DNA of 64,000 nucleotides from CAYSCZ01 sp964429655 (GTDB lineage Bacteria > Bacteroidota > Bacteroidia > Cytophagales > Cyclobacteriaceae), in the NCBI GenBank assembly GCA_964429655.1, contig CAYSCZ010000008.1:1-64000 (forward strand), written 5' to 3'. Every line of letters starts with the position of its first letter. Within the stretch, counting starts at the first letter, position 1. The notes beneath the pieces were generated by a model, which was not told the DNA's origin, made no database searches, and worked only from the letters and a program-made list of their open reading frames with translations. A program made the translations under genes and the position numbers. Below are positions 19,912-29,238 of this stretch, in pieces.

Positions 19912-20745
19912 TTACGCAGCCATCTCCCATCCGGGCTCATATTCCCTGCCCCATAAAGCCATAGCTTCACGATCATAAGCTTCGCTGTTTTGGACATTCT
20001 CATTGAATGGTTTCCCTGTTCTGTAAGATATATTGGCTAATAATGCCATATGATTGCTGATGACCCCGTCCTGGATCGGGGCACTTAATTTTTCCTTGCC
20101 CCTGATGGCCTCAAAGAAATATGAGATGTGTTTAGTGGATGTATCACCACCACCAAGTGTTGTACCACTTGCGTCAGTTTTACCACTTTTTTTCACTAAC
20201 TCAACATTTCTGTTATATAGATTGTAGGATTCACGGTTGACAAAAACACTTCCTTCTGTGCTATAAATTATAGTACCTCTACCGGCACCATAGGTCTTGT
20301 AACAATTTCTGCTCTTTCCGTCCCAATATATTTCCTTATTATCAGGAAACTTAAACGTCGCATACATAGTATCATACATTTCCCAACCGTTATCTGCAAA
20401 ATGAAGCTTAGCTGCGTCCACGGACACTTGTTCAGGGTAATCAACCTGCAATGCCCACCTCCCGATATCCAATTTATGAATGGCTGAATTAAGGTCATTT
20501 GGAAGAAGCACATCCGCTATAAAGATACAATCGGTATACCGTTTTTTAGTACATAAAAAAGTGTTTGGTGTCCCTAATTGTGCGGTGCCTATCATCACAA
20601 CCTCTTCCAGCTTATATTTCGCCAAACCGCCCTTTTTTTCCCAACCATCTAAATTTTCTCCGTTAAACAAGTACTGCCAATCTTGTGCCCTTAGGTTATA
20701 AACACACAAAATAAGCCGTATTGTAAAAATCTTAGCTTTGATCAT
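19912..20745 (-). CDS. Chimeric DUF1080 (3-keto-disaccharide hydrolase-type) / Gfo-Idh-MocA C-terminal fusion remnant
   Basis: An open frame of 277 residues made of two unrelated parts. Residues 21-88 read as the start of a DUF1080 domain (WQYLFNGENLDGW, MIGTAQLGTPNTFLCT, then LNSAI). From about residue 90 (KLDIGRWALQVDYPEQVSV) to the end it reads as the C-terminal half of a Gfo/Idh/MocA oxidoreductase (GRGTIIYSTEGSVFVNRESY, HMALLANISYRTGKPF, GREYEPGWEM). The NAD-binding Rossmann part of the oxidoreductase and the catalytic remainder of DUF1080 are both missing. The junction is near 20475-20485. The simplest reading is a deletion that fused two neighbouring genes in frame. It may be expressed, but it is unlikely to keep either activity. 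Confidence 0.7.
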   Translation of the reverse strand: MIKAKIFTIRLILCVYNLRAQDWQYLFNGENLDGWEKKGGLAKYKLEEVVMIGTAQLGTPNTFLCTKKRYTDCIFIADVLLPNDLNSAIHKLDIGRWALQVDYPEQVSVDAAKLHFADNGWEMYDTMYATFKFPDNKEIYWDGKSRNCYKTYGAGRGTIIYSTEGSVFVNRESYNLYNRNVELVKKSGKTDASGTTLGGGDTSTKHISYFFEAIRGKEKLSAPIQDGVISNHMALLANISYRTGKPFNENVQNSEAYDREAMALWGREYEPGWEMAA

Positions 20746-21498
20746 TATACTGGTTTTTTTGGTTAATTAAACGATTTCTAATGCCATATTCAAGTCCATT
20801 CCGTTGACACTCCCCGGACGAGCCCCGGTTTGACTGGTCTTCAATGGGTCTGACAATTTCAAATTGAAGACGAGTTGAACGCTCCCGGATCAAGAACAAA
20901 GGATGCTTCGATAGATTAATCATTATTCCTGGAAATAGTAAAAGCTTACCCACCTACTGTTTAATTCTATTAAAATAATTAACAATTACTAAAGGAAAGC
21001 AAAAACTTGAAAAATTTAATGTCAGCCAGGTTGTAAATATTCTTCGAACATTTTGAATCAATCCCCAAATAATACAAAAGAAATTTAGGCTCACACTTCA
21101 CATTGCACCAACCTGCCCTCAGGGAGCACCCGCCGGCCAAGCCTGCTACCCTGTAATCCCAGTCCCGATCCTGGCCCGGTTCCTGAGGCCGGGGTTTCAT
21201 ATCATGGCTCCGAAGCACGGCATACTTTAAATAACCTGCTTCCACCGGTTAATCATTAGCTGACCAGCGTAACTGCCGAATGAAAGGAACCGATAATCCA
21301 AAATAATTTTTTCTTTTGAAACATTTGGGCTTAATTAGTCCTGTTTTGTTATGTTTATTTTTAATAGATACTGAAACCAGTTCCATGTGGACCAATGTGC
21401 GAAAAAAAGTTAAAAACACTAACCCGACATTCTGAATTTATTTAAGAATCTTAACTTGGCAAGTATCGTTAATTTTGAATGAATTCGTATATTGAATT
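20746..21498. other. Gene-free stretch with GC-rich patches
   Basis: About 750 bp without a supportable gene. Two patches, near 20800-20900 and 21105-21260, are clearly richer in GC than the surroundings, which are strongly AT-rich. They include a 9-bp perfect inverted repeat (20837-20845 with 20863-20871) and a short CCCGG/CCGGG hairpin (21175-21193). No terminal inverted repeats, target duplication or transposase fragment could be recognised. Decay of former genes next to the fused oxidoreductase remnant is a reasonable explanation. Confidence 0.5.
20837..20871. repeat. Inverted repeat (9-bp arms)
   Basis: GTCTTCAAT at 20837-20845 and its reverse complement ATTGAAGAC at 20863-20871, separated by 17 bases. 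There is no T-run on either side, so it is not a typical terminator. Confidence 0.6.
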
Positions 21499-22013
21499 AT
21501 GATAGACACGCTCAGCATATCCAAAGAGCTTCAGGAAGCGGGCATTTCAGTAAAAGAAGCAGATGCTATAGCCGCCTCCATCGGTAAGATTTTGGCAAGT
21601 GAACTGGCCAATAAACAAGATCTTAAAAACATGGAATTTGCCTTCAGGAAAGACCTGGGACAAACAAAGGCTATGTTGGAAGAAAAAATAGAACAAACAA
21701 GGGCTGAATTGCAAAAAGAANNNNNNNNNNNNNNNNNNNNNNNNNNNNNNNNNNNNNNNNNNNNNNNNNNNNNNNNNNNNNNNNNNNNNNNNNNNNNNNN
21801 NNNNNNNNNNNNNNNNNNNNAAAGGCTATGTTGGAAGAAAAAATAGAACAAACAAGGGCTGAATTGCAAAAAGAAATCCGGGGGCTGGATATAAAAATAG
21901 AGCAAATAAAAAGTGCTTTAATAAAGGACAATCAAAACATCATAAAATGGGTGGCGGGATTTTTAGTTACCCAAACAGCATTACTTTTCACCCTGCTGAA
22001 ATTACTGGGTTAG
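21499..22013 (+). CDS. Small coiled-coil protein with C-terminal membrane anchor, split by an assembly gap
   Basis: The N-terminal part (74 residues, 21499-21720) and C-terminal part (21822-22013) are separated by 100 N. If the identical 55-bp edges are collapsed to one copy, the frame is preserved and the protein has 119 residues. It begins with an amphipathic region (LSISKELQEAGISVKEADAIAASIGKI), continues as a charged coiled coil (EEKIEQTRAELQKE, LDIKIEQIKSAL) and ends in one membrane span (WVAGFLVTQTALLFTLLKLLG). This layout resembles the DUF1640/CCDC90-like small proteins found in many bacteria, whose function is unknown. Such genes often vary in the number of coiled-coil repeats, so the true copy number of the repeat here is uncertain. 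Confidence 0.7.
21666..21875. repeat. Identical 55-bp sequence on both edges of the second gap
   Basis: Bases 21666-21720 and 21821-21875 are identical over exactly 55 positions, and the copies end and begin exactly at the N run. Both copies read in the same frame (KAMLEEKIEQTRAELQKE). An overlap of this kind is what a de Bruijn assembler with k=55 leaves between adjoining contigs at a repeat branch. Confidence 0.9.
21721..21820. other. Assembly gap (100 N), probably spurious or a collapsed tandem repeat
   Basis: Exactly 100 N inside a coiled-coil gene. The flanking exact 55-bp duplication shows that the two contigs overlap in sequence; the real genome holds either one copy of that segment and no gap, or two or more tandem copies. 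Confidence 0.9.
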
Positions 22014-22261
22014 TGCCTCTTTCTTACCTCCCGTATTTTTCACCGTCCCGTACCAAATAAGAAACCAGACTTCATCGGCAGGAATGCGCGATCCACGATA
22101 TTAATCCAAATACTGTAATATTGGTTTAGCTTAGCTAGTAACGAAAATATAATTGAAGTATCTAAATAAATAAAGCTTCATGCATTTAATATTGAGAATG
22201 ATTAACCTAGAAACCCAGACTGCTAATTAATATATTTTGCTAATAACACTACAAATATGAT

Positions 22262-24853
22262 TCACTCCTTAAATAATCCCAACTGGTCATCTTTATCCTG
22301 TCCATTTTCATCGGCGTGGTTTTCTTTATCAACTGCCTCCCTGATCTCATTTTTTAGTTGTTCCAGGTGACAACTGTCAGCTTGATCAGGATTCTTTATT
22401 AAAAGAACCTTTTTGATATCCTGAACAGGGAACTTGTTACCCATGGCACGCCAGCCTTTCACATCAATCATTTCTTTTAGGTTATGTTCTGATTTTTCAT
22501 TTTTCCTATTGATTACTTCTATTTTAGGATGAGGTGCTTTGGTAGCAAAGAGCAACCGTGAGCCTTTATGATCAACGATAAATTGGTAAGGTTTATTTAA
22601 ACCGGAAGTTTCTATATGGAATCGCTTGAGATAATAATTTTTATTGCCACCATCAAAGTGAATGACAGTGATCACATCATCCGCATTGAATTTATCTATC
22701 TCCAGCACCTTTTTAGGGTCGTAACGATTGGTAAATTCAAAATTGGTCAATTCATAAGTGCCATCACTGTTAACAGCTAATATGCGATCTTCTTCATCAA
22801 AGTTGCCTAGATATTTCCCCCGTTCCTCATTATTTAATTTACCAAGCACCTCATCATACCAGATGTCAAGTCCACCCAATGTTGAGGTTCCGGCAGATTT
22901 TAACTTGATCTTTCTAACCGGATACCTGGTTAAGATATTTCCACCTGCTAAGCGTCCTTTTATGTCCAGCGTGGTAAAATCAAAGTCAAATACTTTGTTC
23001 CGGGCCTTAGCCCCTTGTGTAAGATAAACAGTTACTATCTCCGCCTCACCATTAGGATTGGCGGTAAAATATAATATTTTGGATTTCTTATCGCCTTTGG
23101 TTAAATCGTAGGGCTTGTCACGGGTTATGGACATAACCTGGAACCTTTTTACCATGGTACGGCCGGATGCGCCATCGAGGTATGCCAGGTTATAAACCAT
23201 CCTTTCATCATTTTTCTTAAATACTCCAACATAAATAATATCCTTACCAACAAATACTTTCTCCTGGACACGTACTACTTGAAACTTGCCATCTGCACGG
23301 AAAGCGATGATGTCGTCTATATCTGAACATTCCGAAACAAACTCATCTTTTTTTAGTCCATATCCAAGAAACCCTTCTTTTCGATTCACATACAATTTCT
23401 GATTGTTTGCGGCAACCACCACTGCGTTGATGCTGTCAAAGTTTTGTATTTCTGTCTTTCGTTCTCTTCCCCTGCCATATTTTGTTTTCAAATTTTTGTA
23501 GTAATTGATCGCATAATCTATCAGATGGGCCAAATGATAATTGGTATCCTCGAGATCTGCTTCTAACCTTTTAATGGCCTCATCAGCCTTGAAAGAGTCA
23601 TACCTTGAGATTCTTTTGATGCGTATTTCGGTTAACCGCACGATATCCTCATCGATTATTTCCCGATAAAATTGCGGCTTAAATGGCTCCAGCCCATCAT
23701 CAATGGTACTAATCACTGCCTCCCAGGTTTCACATTCCTCGATGTCCCGGTAGATACGGTTTTCTACAAAAATTTTTTCAAGCGATGAGAACAGTATTTT
23801 TTCCTGTAATTCATTTTTTTTGATCTCAAGCTCCAGCTTTAGCAGGTCAGCCGTTTTGTCTGTATTTAATTTTAAAATATCCTTTACTGATAAAAACCTG
23901 GGTTTATCATCAATAATCACGCATGCATTGGTGGATATTGACGATTGACAATCCGTAAAGGCAAATAGCGCATCTGTTGTAAGATCTGGTGACTGTCCCG
24001 GTGCTAAATGAACCACGATTTCCACATTTTTCGCCGTGTTATCCACAACTTTTTTGATCCTGATCTTACCTTTATCGTTGGCTTTCACAATGGAGTCGAT
24101 AAGATTTATAGTAGTGGTTGAAAAGGGTATGTTGGTAATCACTAACGTCTTATTATCCAGGGGTTCGATGGTAGCCCGCACCCTGACCTTCCCTCCTCTT
24201 TCCCCATGATTGTAATCTTTAACATCAATTTTACCACCTGTTATAAAGTCCGGGAACAGATTAAAATCCTTTCTTTTTAGGTAGGCAATTGAGGCATCTA
24301 CCAATTCGATGAAATTATGTGGGAGAATTTTTGTGGAGAGGCCCACTGCAATACCTTCCACGCCCTGGGCAAGCAATAGCGGAAACTTAGCCGGTAGTGT
24401 TACCGGCTCTTTCTTTCTGCCATCATAAGCCAGTTGCCATTCGGTGGTCTGGGCATTAAATAGTACTTCCAGCGCAAATTTTGACAATCGCGCTTCAATA
24501 TATCTGGAAGCTGCGGCTGAGTCGCCTGTACTTACGTCACCCCAATTGCCTTGTGTTTCAATGAGCAGATCCTTTTGTCCCAGGTTCACGACAGCTTCAG
24601 AAATTGAGGCATCTCCATGTGGATGATACTGCATGACGCTACCGATGATGTTGGCGACTTTATTAAACCTGCCATCATCCATTTCTTTCATGGCGTGCAG
24701 GATCCTTCTTTGGACAGGCTTTAATCCATCTTCAATGGATGGCACAGCCCTTTCAAGGATAACGTAAGAAGCATAATCCAAAAACCAGTCCTCATACAAT
24801 CCCGAGACGTGAATGACGTCACGAGCTTCCTGTTCCTCATTAAAGTCAGACAT
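22262..24853 (-). CDS. parC: DNA topoisomerase IV subunit A
   Basis: An 863-residue type IIA topoisomerase A subunit. The N-terminal winged-helix/tower region is typical (YASYVILERAVPSIEDGLKP, QRRIL, YHPHGDASI), with the active-site tyrosine Tyr118 in SRYIEARL. The tower and coiled-coil gate follow (to about residue 480), then a C-terminal domain with beta-pinwheel-like segments, ending in an acidic tail. ParC rather than GyrA is chosen because the partner parE lies immediately upstream and the GyrA-box motif QRRGGKG is not present. With ParE it decatenates daughter chromosomes. The positions matching GyrA Ser83 and Asp87 are Ala82 and Glu86, which I believe is common for Bacteroidota ParC and is not a resistance call. 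It starts 2 bases after the preceding small gene. Confidence 0.93.
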   Translation of the reverse strand: MSDFNEEQEARDVIHVSGLYEDWFLDYASYVILERAVPSIEDGLKPVQRRILHAMKEMDDGRFNKVANIIGSVMQYHPHGDASISEAVVNLGQKDLLIETQGNWGDVSTGDSAAASRYIEARLSKFALEVLFNAQTTEWQLAYDGRKKEPVTLPAKFPLLLAQGVEGIAVGLSTKILPHNFIELVDASIAYLKRKDFNLFPDFITGGKIDVKDYNHGERGGKVRVRATIEPLDNKTLVITNIPFSTTTINLIDSIVKANDKGKIRIKKVVDNTAKNVEIVVHLAPGQSPDLTTDALFAFTDCQSSISTNACVIIDDKPRFLSVKDILKLNTDKTADLLKLELEIKKNELQEKILFSSLEKIFVENRIYRDIEECETWEAVISTIDDGLEPFKPQFYREIIDEDIVRLTEIRIKRISRYDSFKADEAIKRLEADLEDTNYHLAHLIDYAINYYKNLKTKYGRGRERKTEIQNFDSINAVVVAANNQKLYVNRKEGFLGYGLKKDEFVSECSDIDDIIAFRADGKFQVVRVQEKVFVGKDIIYVGVFKKNDERMVYNLAYLDGASGRTMVKRFQVMSITRDKPYDLTKGDKKSKILYFTANPNGEAEIVTVYLTQGAKARNKVFDFDFTTLDIKGRLAGGNILTRYPVRKIKLKSAGTSTLGGLDIWYDEVLGKLNNEERGKYLGNFDEEDRILAVNSDGTYELTNFEFTNRYDPKKVLEIDKFNADDVITVIHFDGGNKNYYLKRFHIETSGLNKPYQFIVDHKGSRLLFATKAPHPKIEVINRKNEKSEHNLKEMIDVKGWRAMGNKFPVQDIKKVLLIKNPDQADSCHLEQLKNEIREAVDKENHADENGQDKDDQLGLFKE

Positions 24854-24855
24854 AT

Positions 24856-25260
24856 CTATTCCCGTGTTTTATTGAATTTAACCTTATAATGATGGTAATC
24901 ACTGTCAAAATATTCCACAAACAAATCTTCGTTTTCCACATAGATAATATCAATAAAATCAATTTCGGGTGGGTGTAGATTTGAATCATCACTAATAATA
25001 AAATCAATATGATTTGCCTGTAATTCTATGGAATACTTTCTTTTAAAAACATCCCCTGATACCAAAATGAAAATTATTTCTTCAACATCAATATCTACTT
25101 CATGAAATAAATTAGGTACTGCTGTTTTGTCTTCCATAACAGTGCCTACAACCTTCCAGATAGCCAGATATTGTGCTTTCATTACACTTCCAACAGTGAA
25201 TACAAAAATTAAAACAAAAAATACATTGGAAAAAATTGTACCTGTCCTTCTAAAAAACAT
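24856..25260 (-). CDS. Small exported protein encoded between parE and parC
   Basis: A 134-residue protein of unknown family. Residues 1-30 form a signal peptide with a basic n-region, a hydrophobic core (VFFVLIFVFTVGSVM) and a KAQ cleavage site. The mature part of about 104 residues is acidic and strand-rich (LAIWKVVGTVMEDKT, FKRKYSIELQANHIDFIISD), which suggests a small beta-sheet or lipocalin-like domain in the periplasm; this is inference only. It is 4 bp after parE and 2 bp before parC, so all three must be co-transcribed, although nothing in the sequence links it to DNA topology. Confidence 0.75.
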   Translation of the reverse strand: MFFRRTGTIFSNVFFVLIFVFTVGSVMKAQYLAIWKVVGTVMEDKTAVPNLFHEVDIDVEEIIFILVSGDVFKRKYSIELQANHIDFIISDDSNLHPPEIDFIDIIYVENEDLFVEYFDSDYHHYKVKFNKTRE

Positions 25261-25264
25261 GCAA

Positions 25265-27139
25265 TTATTCAGTCTTTTCTAAAACCTCTGTTTCTAGGTC
25301 CTTTTCGATTTTTAGTTTCTCAATGATAAAGCTTTGTCTGTCTGGTGTATTCTTGCCCATATAAAATTTCAGGAGGTCCTTTATTTTAGTTTCTTCATTC
25401 AAAATAACAGGCTCCAAACGTATGTTTTCTCCAATAAATTCACCAAACTCATCAGGTGATATCTCTCCCAACCCTTTGAATCTTGTGATCTCCGGTTTAC
25501 CACCAAGTTTATTTATTGCCGCCACTTTTTCACTTTGATCATAGCAATAAATCGTTTCTTTTTTATTTCTGACTCTAAAAAGCGGGGTTTCAAGGATAAA
25601 TAAATGTCCATTCCTCACCAGGTCGGGAAAAAACTGCAAAAAATAAGTCATTAGCAATAAACGGATATGCATACCATCCACATCTGCATCGGTAGCAACA
25701 ACAATTTTCCTGTATCTGATGTCATCGAGGCTGTCCTCAATATTTAAAGCATGCTGAAGCAGGTTGAATTCTTCATTTTCATACACAATCTTCTTGCTAA
25801 GCCCGAAACAGTTGAATGGCTTTCCTCTTAGGCTAAAAACCGCCTGGGTCTGCACATCGCGTGATTTGGTAATGGATCCGCTGGCTGAGTCACCTTCCGT
25901 AATAAACAGCATGGTATTGTCTTTTATTTGATCATCACCCCGTTTATCAGAAAAATGAACCTTACAATCCCTTAGTTTTTTATTGTGAAGGTTTGCCTTT
26001 TTAGCCCGTTCATTAGCCAGCTTTTTAATGCCTGCAATTTCCTTTCGCTCCTTTTCAGATTGTAGTATCCGCTTAAGCAAAGCATCTGCAACAGCAGGAT
26101 GTCGATGTAAATAATTATCAAGACGTTCTTTTACAAAGTCATTAATAAAACTTCTCATGGTAGGCCCGTCCGGTGAGATGTTGTTAGACCCCAATTTGGT
26201 TTTTGTTTGAGATTCAAAGACCGGTTCCTGCACCCTGACAGCGATGGCACTTATAATGCTTGCCCGGACATCAGCAGGTTCGAAATTTTTATTATAAAAA
26301 TCCCTGGTGGTTCTTACAATGGCTTCCTTAAATGCCGAAAGGTGTGTTCCTCCCTGCGTAGTATTCTGACCATTTACAAAAGAATAATATTCCTCACCAT
26401 ACTGATTGGAATGGGTCATGGCTAATTCGATATCTTCACCTTTTAGATGAATGATCGGATAGCGGATGTTTTCTGTATCGGCTTTTCGTGCCAACAGGTC
26501 GGCCAGTCCATTTTCAGATCGGAACTTTTTGCCATTAAAATTCAAAATTAAACCGGCATTGAGAAAAGCATAATTCCAGATCTGATTTTCCAGGTACTCC
26601 GGAATAAATCTAAAATGTTTAAAAGTGGACTCATCAGGCTGGAATTTAATCATCGTACCATTCTTTTCTTCAGTATCGGTTTCACCCTGGTCTCGTATAA
26701 TTTCACCATATTTAAACTCTGCCAATTTTGTTTTGCCTTCTCGGAATGACTGTACTTTGAACCGGCTGGAAAGGGCATTTACAGCTTTTGTACCTACGCC
26801 ATTTAAACCAACAGATTTTTGAAAAGCACCACTATCGTACTTACCTCCTGTATTTATTTTGGATACGCAATCAATAACTTTTCCCAAAGGAATACCCCTG
26901 CCATAATCCCTTATCTCAACGGTATGGTCGGTAACTTTTATATTAATCTGCTTACCATACCCCATCATATATTCATCTATGGAATTGTCTATGATTTCCT
27001 TCACCAATACATAGATCCCATCATCATAAGAAGATCCGTCGCCCAGCTTACCTATGTACATTCCAGGCCTTAAGCGGATGTGCTCTCTCCAATCTAAAGA
27101 ACGTATACTTTCTTCTGTGTAAACAGCTGATTTCTGCAT
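25265..27139 (-). CDS. parE: DNA topoisomerase IV subunit B
   Basis: A 624-residue GHKL ATPase subunit. Visible motifs are EIIDNSIDEY (Glu48, Asn52), DYGRGIP (Asp78), GLNGVGTKAVNALS for nucleotide binding, QTKTKLGS (the switch lysine loop), and the Toprim signatures ITEGDSASGS and ATDADVDGMHIR. The protein is at the short, ParE-like length, without the insert typical of some GyrB. It is the first gene of parE-small gene-parC. The start MQKSAVYTEESIRSLDWREHI fits related proteins. Confidence 0.95.
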   Translation of the reverse strand: MQKSAVYTEESIRSLDWREHIRLRPGMYIGKLGDGSSYDDGIYVLVKEIIDNSIDEYMMGYGKQINIKVTDHTVEIRDYGRGIPLGKVIDCVSKINTGGKYDSGAFQKSVGLNGVGTKAVNALSSRFKVQSFREGKTKLAEFKYGEIIRDQGETDTEEKNGTMIKFQPDESTFKHFRFIPEYLENQIWNYAFLNAGLILNFNGKKFRSENGLADLLARKADTENIRYPIIHLKGEDIELAMTHSNQYGEEYYSFVNGQNTTQGGTHLSAFKEAIVRTTRDFYNKNFEPADVRASIISAIAVRVQEPVFESQTKTKLGSNNISPDGPTMRSFINDFVKERLDNYLHRHPAVADALLKRILQSEKERKEIAGIKKLANERAKKANLHNKKLRDCKVHFSDKRGDDQIKDNTMLFITEGDSASGSITKSRDVQTQAVFSLRGKPFNCFGLSKKIVYENEEFNLLQHALNIEDSLDDIRYRKIVVATDADVDGMHIRLLLMTYFLQFFPDLVRNGHLFILETPLFRVRNKKETIYCYDQSEKVAAINKLGGKPEITRFKGLGEISPDEFGEFIGENIRLEPVILNEETKIKDLLKFYMGKNTPDRQSFIIEKLKIEKDLETEVLEKTE

Positions 27140-27275
27140 TAATTCAAGTGCGATTAGTTAACATTACCTTAACAAATAAAATAATAAACTACCTGATAAC
27201 CAATAAATTATATAAAATTAAGAATATCGTATATTAATATTTTAATTTCGATGCCAATGATTAAATAATTGATTT

Positions 27276-27737
27276 TTAAATAGTTTTAGTCTTCTGAAAA
27301 AATATTGGGATGATTAATAAAAACCACCCAACTATTAATAAAGGACCAATATAGTTCAGATAATAATACCGCTGAGGATCAATATGCGAAGCATTGTTAT
27401 TTATTCCTGTAAAAGCATTGAGTAAAGCCAAAAAAATGTTAAGGATCGCTGATAGTCCCAATATCCAATAATAAAATCTTGATTGCAATTCCCCTGTGCT
27501 TAATGTACTACTTTGAGACGATTGGATATATTTGGAGAAAACAAACAAAATCAGATTTACAGCAAGAAACAATCCCAACAGCCAAAAGAAATAATCTTGC
27601 TTATCGATACGCAAAATATTCAGATTATCAAGACTTATCAGTTCAACTTTAATAGGTAAATATGCATAAACGAGTATTAGGCTGATCACAAAAATGATCC
27701 TCGAAAAAACTAATCCTATAACAATTGCCTTTCTCAT
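27276..27737 (-). CDS. Hypothetical four-span membrane protein
   Basis: A 153-residue protein with four hydrophobic segments (about 5-27, 49-68, 88-107 and 128-147), forming a compact four-helix membrane protein, ending in a basic tail (FFQKTKTI). I do not recognise the family. It stands alone between parE and a divergent lipoprotein gene 44 bp away. The overall pattern of turns with polar residues (GELQSRFYYWILG) resembles DoxX- or DUF-type small membrane proteins, but without a diagnostic motif. Confidence 0.65.
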   Translation of the reverse strand: MRKAIVIGLVFSRIIFVISLILVYAYLPIKVELISLDNLNILRIDKQDYFFWLLGLFLAVNLILFVFSKYIQSSQSSTLSTGELQSRFYYWILGLSAILNIFLALLNAFTGINNNASHIDPQRYYYLNYIGPLLIVGWFLLIIPIFFQKTKTI

Positions 27738-27781
27738 GTATTAATAATCATAATATTTAAAGTACAACCAGTTTTATAAGC

Positions 27782-28123
27782 ATGAAGATATTTAAAGGTT
27801 TGATAATGCTATTCATTTTTATGGGATGCACCAAAGAAAATGTCGAATTGAATGGATTTAATATAGAAAGATGGAAAAATGATAGGCAAGGTTGTGAAGG
27901 ATACAGGCAACAACAAATAGAGAATATTTTAGACCAACAAGATAAAATACTAGGCCTCAACCAAAACAAAGTCACAGATTTATTGGGTAAATCCAATAGG
28001 CATGAATTATATAAAAGAAATCAGAAGTTTTTCTATTATGATGTAAGTTGTGATTCTGCTACAGAATTAGAGGTAAGGTTCAATGCATTGGGTCTTTGTT
28101 CTGAAGTAAACTACAATAAATAG
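27782..28123 (+). CDS. Small lipoprotein
   Basis: A 113-residue lipoprotein with a short signal peptide and lipobox IFMGC (Cys16). The mature part has a helical acidic/glutamine-rich stretch, followed by ILGLNQNKVTDLLGKSNR and a strand with YYDV, then LEVRFNALGLCSEV. The spacing of the V..LLGKP-like turn and the late strands resembles the small BamE/SmpA-type fold, though the match is loose. Three cysteines remain in the mature part. It is followed 56 bp later by the AI-2E permease gene on the same strand. Confidence 0.65.
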   Translation: MKIFKGLIMLFIFMGCTKENVELNGFNIERWKNDRQGCEGYRQQQIENILDQQDKILGLNQNKVTDLLGKSNRHELYKRNQKFFYYDVSCDSATELEVRFNALGLCSEVNYNK

Positions 28124-28179
28124 GCTCATTTATTGGTTGGGGATCGGTATGTCTTTACGATATCAGCTAAATTTAGCAT

Positions 28180-29238
28180 ATGGAAGACATAGCAAATCCA
28201 AAGCCAGGGTTGTCAAGAGTTGCTTATTGGTTTATCATAATAAGTTGTGTAATCGTTTTCCTGATTTATTTCAGGGGTTTACTGCAGCCCATTATTCTTG
28301 CATTAGTCATTTGGTTTTTAATTATTGATCTAAGGGCATTGATCGGCAGGATAAAAATTGGTAAGAAACCTATTCCAAAGTGGCTTAGAGGAACCCTATC
28401 TTTTATATTCATTCTTTCCATGTTTGGCTTAGTAGAAGAGTTTCTCTCTTACAATGTTGAGTTGATCATACGAAAGATGCCAGAGTATGAGAAGAATCTA
28501 CAATTTTTTTATAACTCCATTGAAGAACTGTCTGGTCTTTCTGATCTTTCCGAAAAAATAAGTGAGGCCATACAAACCCTTAACCTGGAATCTTATATAT
28601 CAGGTCTGGTAAGTTCATTAACTTCTTTGCTGGGCAACTTTGTTTTGATCGTAATTTATCTCATCTTCCTGCTTATTGAAGAAAGTATTTTTTACTACAA
28701 GCTTAAAGCTGTTTTCCCCACTCAAAGGCGATATGAAGAGGTAACCCGAATGCTGAACAGGATTAATCATTCAATTCATAGGTACCTATCTATCAAAACG
28801 CTTATTAGCCTATTGACGGGTTTTTTAAGTTATATAGTTTTATTCTTTTTGGAGATTGATTTCCCTTTTTTATGGGCATTTATCATCTTCTTATTTAATT
28901 TCATACCTTATATAGGATCTTTAATAGCTACGTTACTTCCAGCCTTTTTTGCGGTATTTCAATATGCTTCTATTTGGCCTTTTGTTTACGTTTTGGTAAG
29001 TGTGGAAGCAGTGCAACTGCTGGTTGGAAACTATATTGAACCCCGGGTTATGGGTAAAAGTCTGAATCTAAGCCCACTGGTTGTGATACTTGCTTTATCT
29101 TTCTGGGGGACCCTCTGGGGTGTTCTTGGCATGGTCATTTCAGTACCAATCATGTCGATCATAACAATAGTTCTGGCTGGTATACCTTCAACGAGAAATA
29201 TAGCAATATTACTTTCAGGCAGCGGGGAAATAGAATAA
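28180..29238 (+). CDS. AI-2E family (PerM/YdiK-like) transporter
   Basis: A 352-residue inner-membrane protein with about seven or eight spans, the central amphipathic region (ISEAIQTLNLESYISGLVSSL) and the family's C-terminal text (YIGSLIATLLPAFFAVFQY, NYIEPRVMGKSLNLSPLVVILALSFWGTLWG). The family contains sodium/proton antiporters and proposed autoinducer-2 exporters, so the name does not prove a signalling role. It ends immediately next to the stop of the convergent gene at 29239. Confidence 0.88.
   Translation: MEDIANPKPGLSRVAYWFIIISCVIVFLIYFRGLLQPIILALVIWFLIIDLRALIGRIKIGKKPIPKWLRGTLSFIFILSMFGLVEEFLSYNVELIIRKMPEYEKNLQFFYNSIEELSGLSDLSEKISEAIQTLNLESYISGLVSSLTSLLGNFVLIVIYLIFLLIEESIFYYKLKAVFPTQRRYEEVTRMLNRINHSIHRYLSIKTLISLLTGFLSYIVLFFLEIDFPFLWAFIIFLFNFIPYIGSLIATLLPAFFAVFQYASIWPFVYVLVSVEAVQLLVGNYIEPRVMGKSLNLSPLVVILALSFWGTLWGVLGMVISVPIMSIITIVLAGIPSTRNIAILLSGSGEIE

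Noticed and set aside
20732..20953. Minus-strand open frame of 73 codons
   Set aside because: No signal, family or regular composition; it overlaps the start of the chimeric gene and the inverted repeat.
20979..21245. Minus-strand open frame of 88 codons over the GC-rich patch
   Set aside because: The text is not like any protein family I know, and the frame is open mainly because GC-rich sequence has few stops.
22262..24853. Ala82 in ParC as a quinolone-resistance mutation
   Set aside because: Alanine at this site appears normal for Bacteroidota ParC, so no resistance claim is made.
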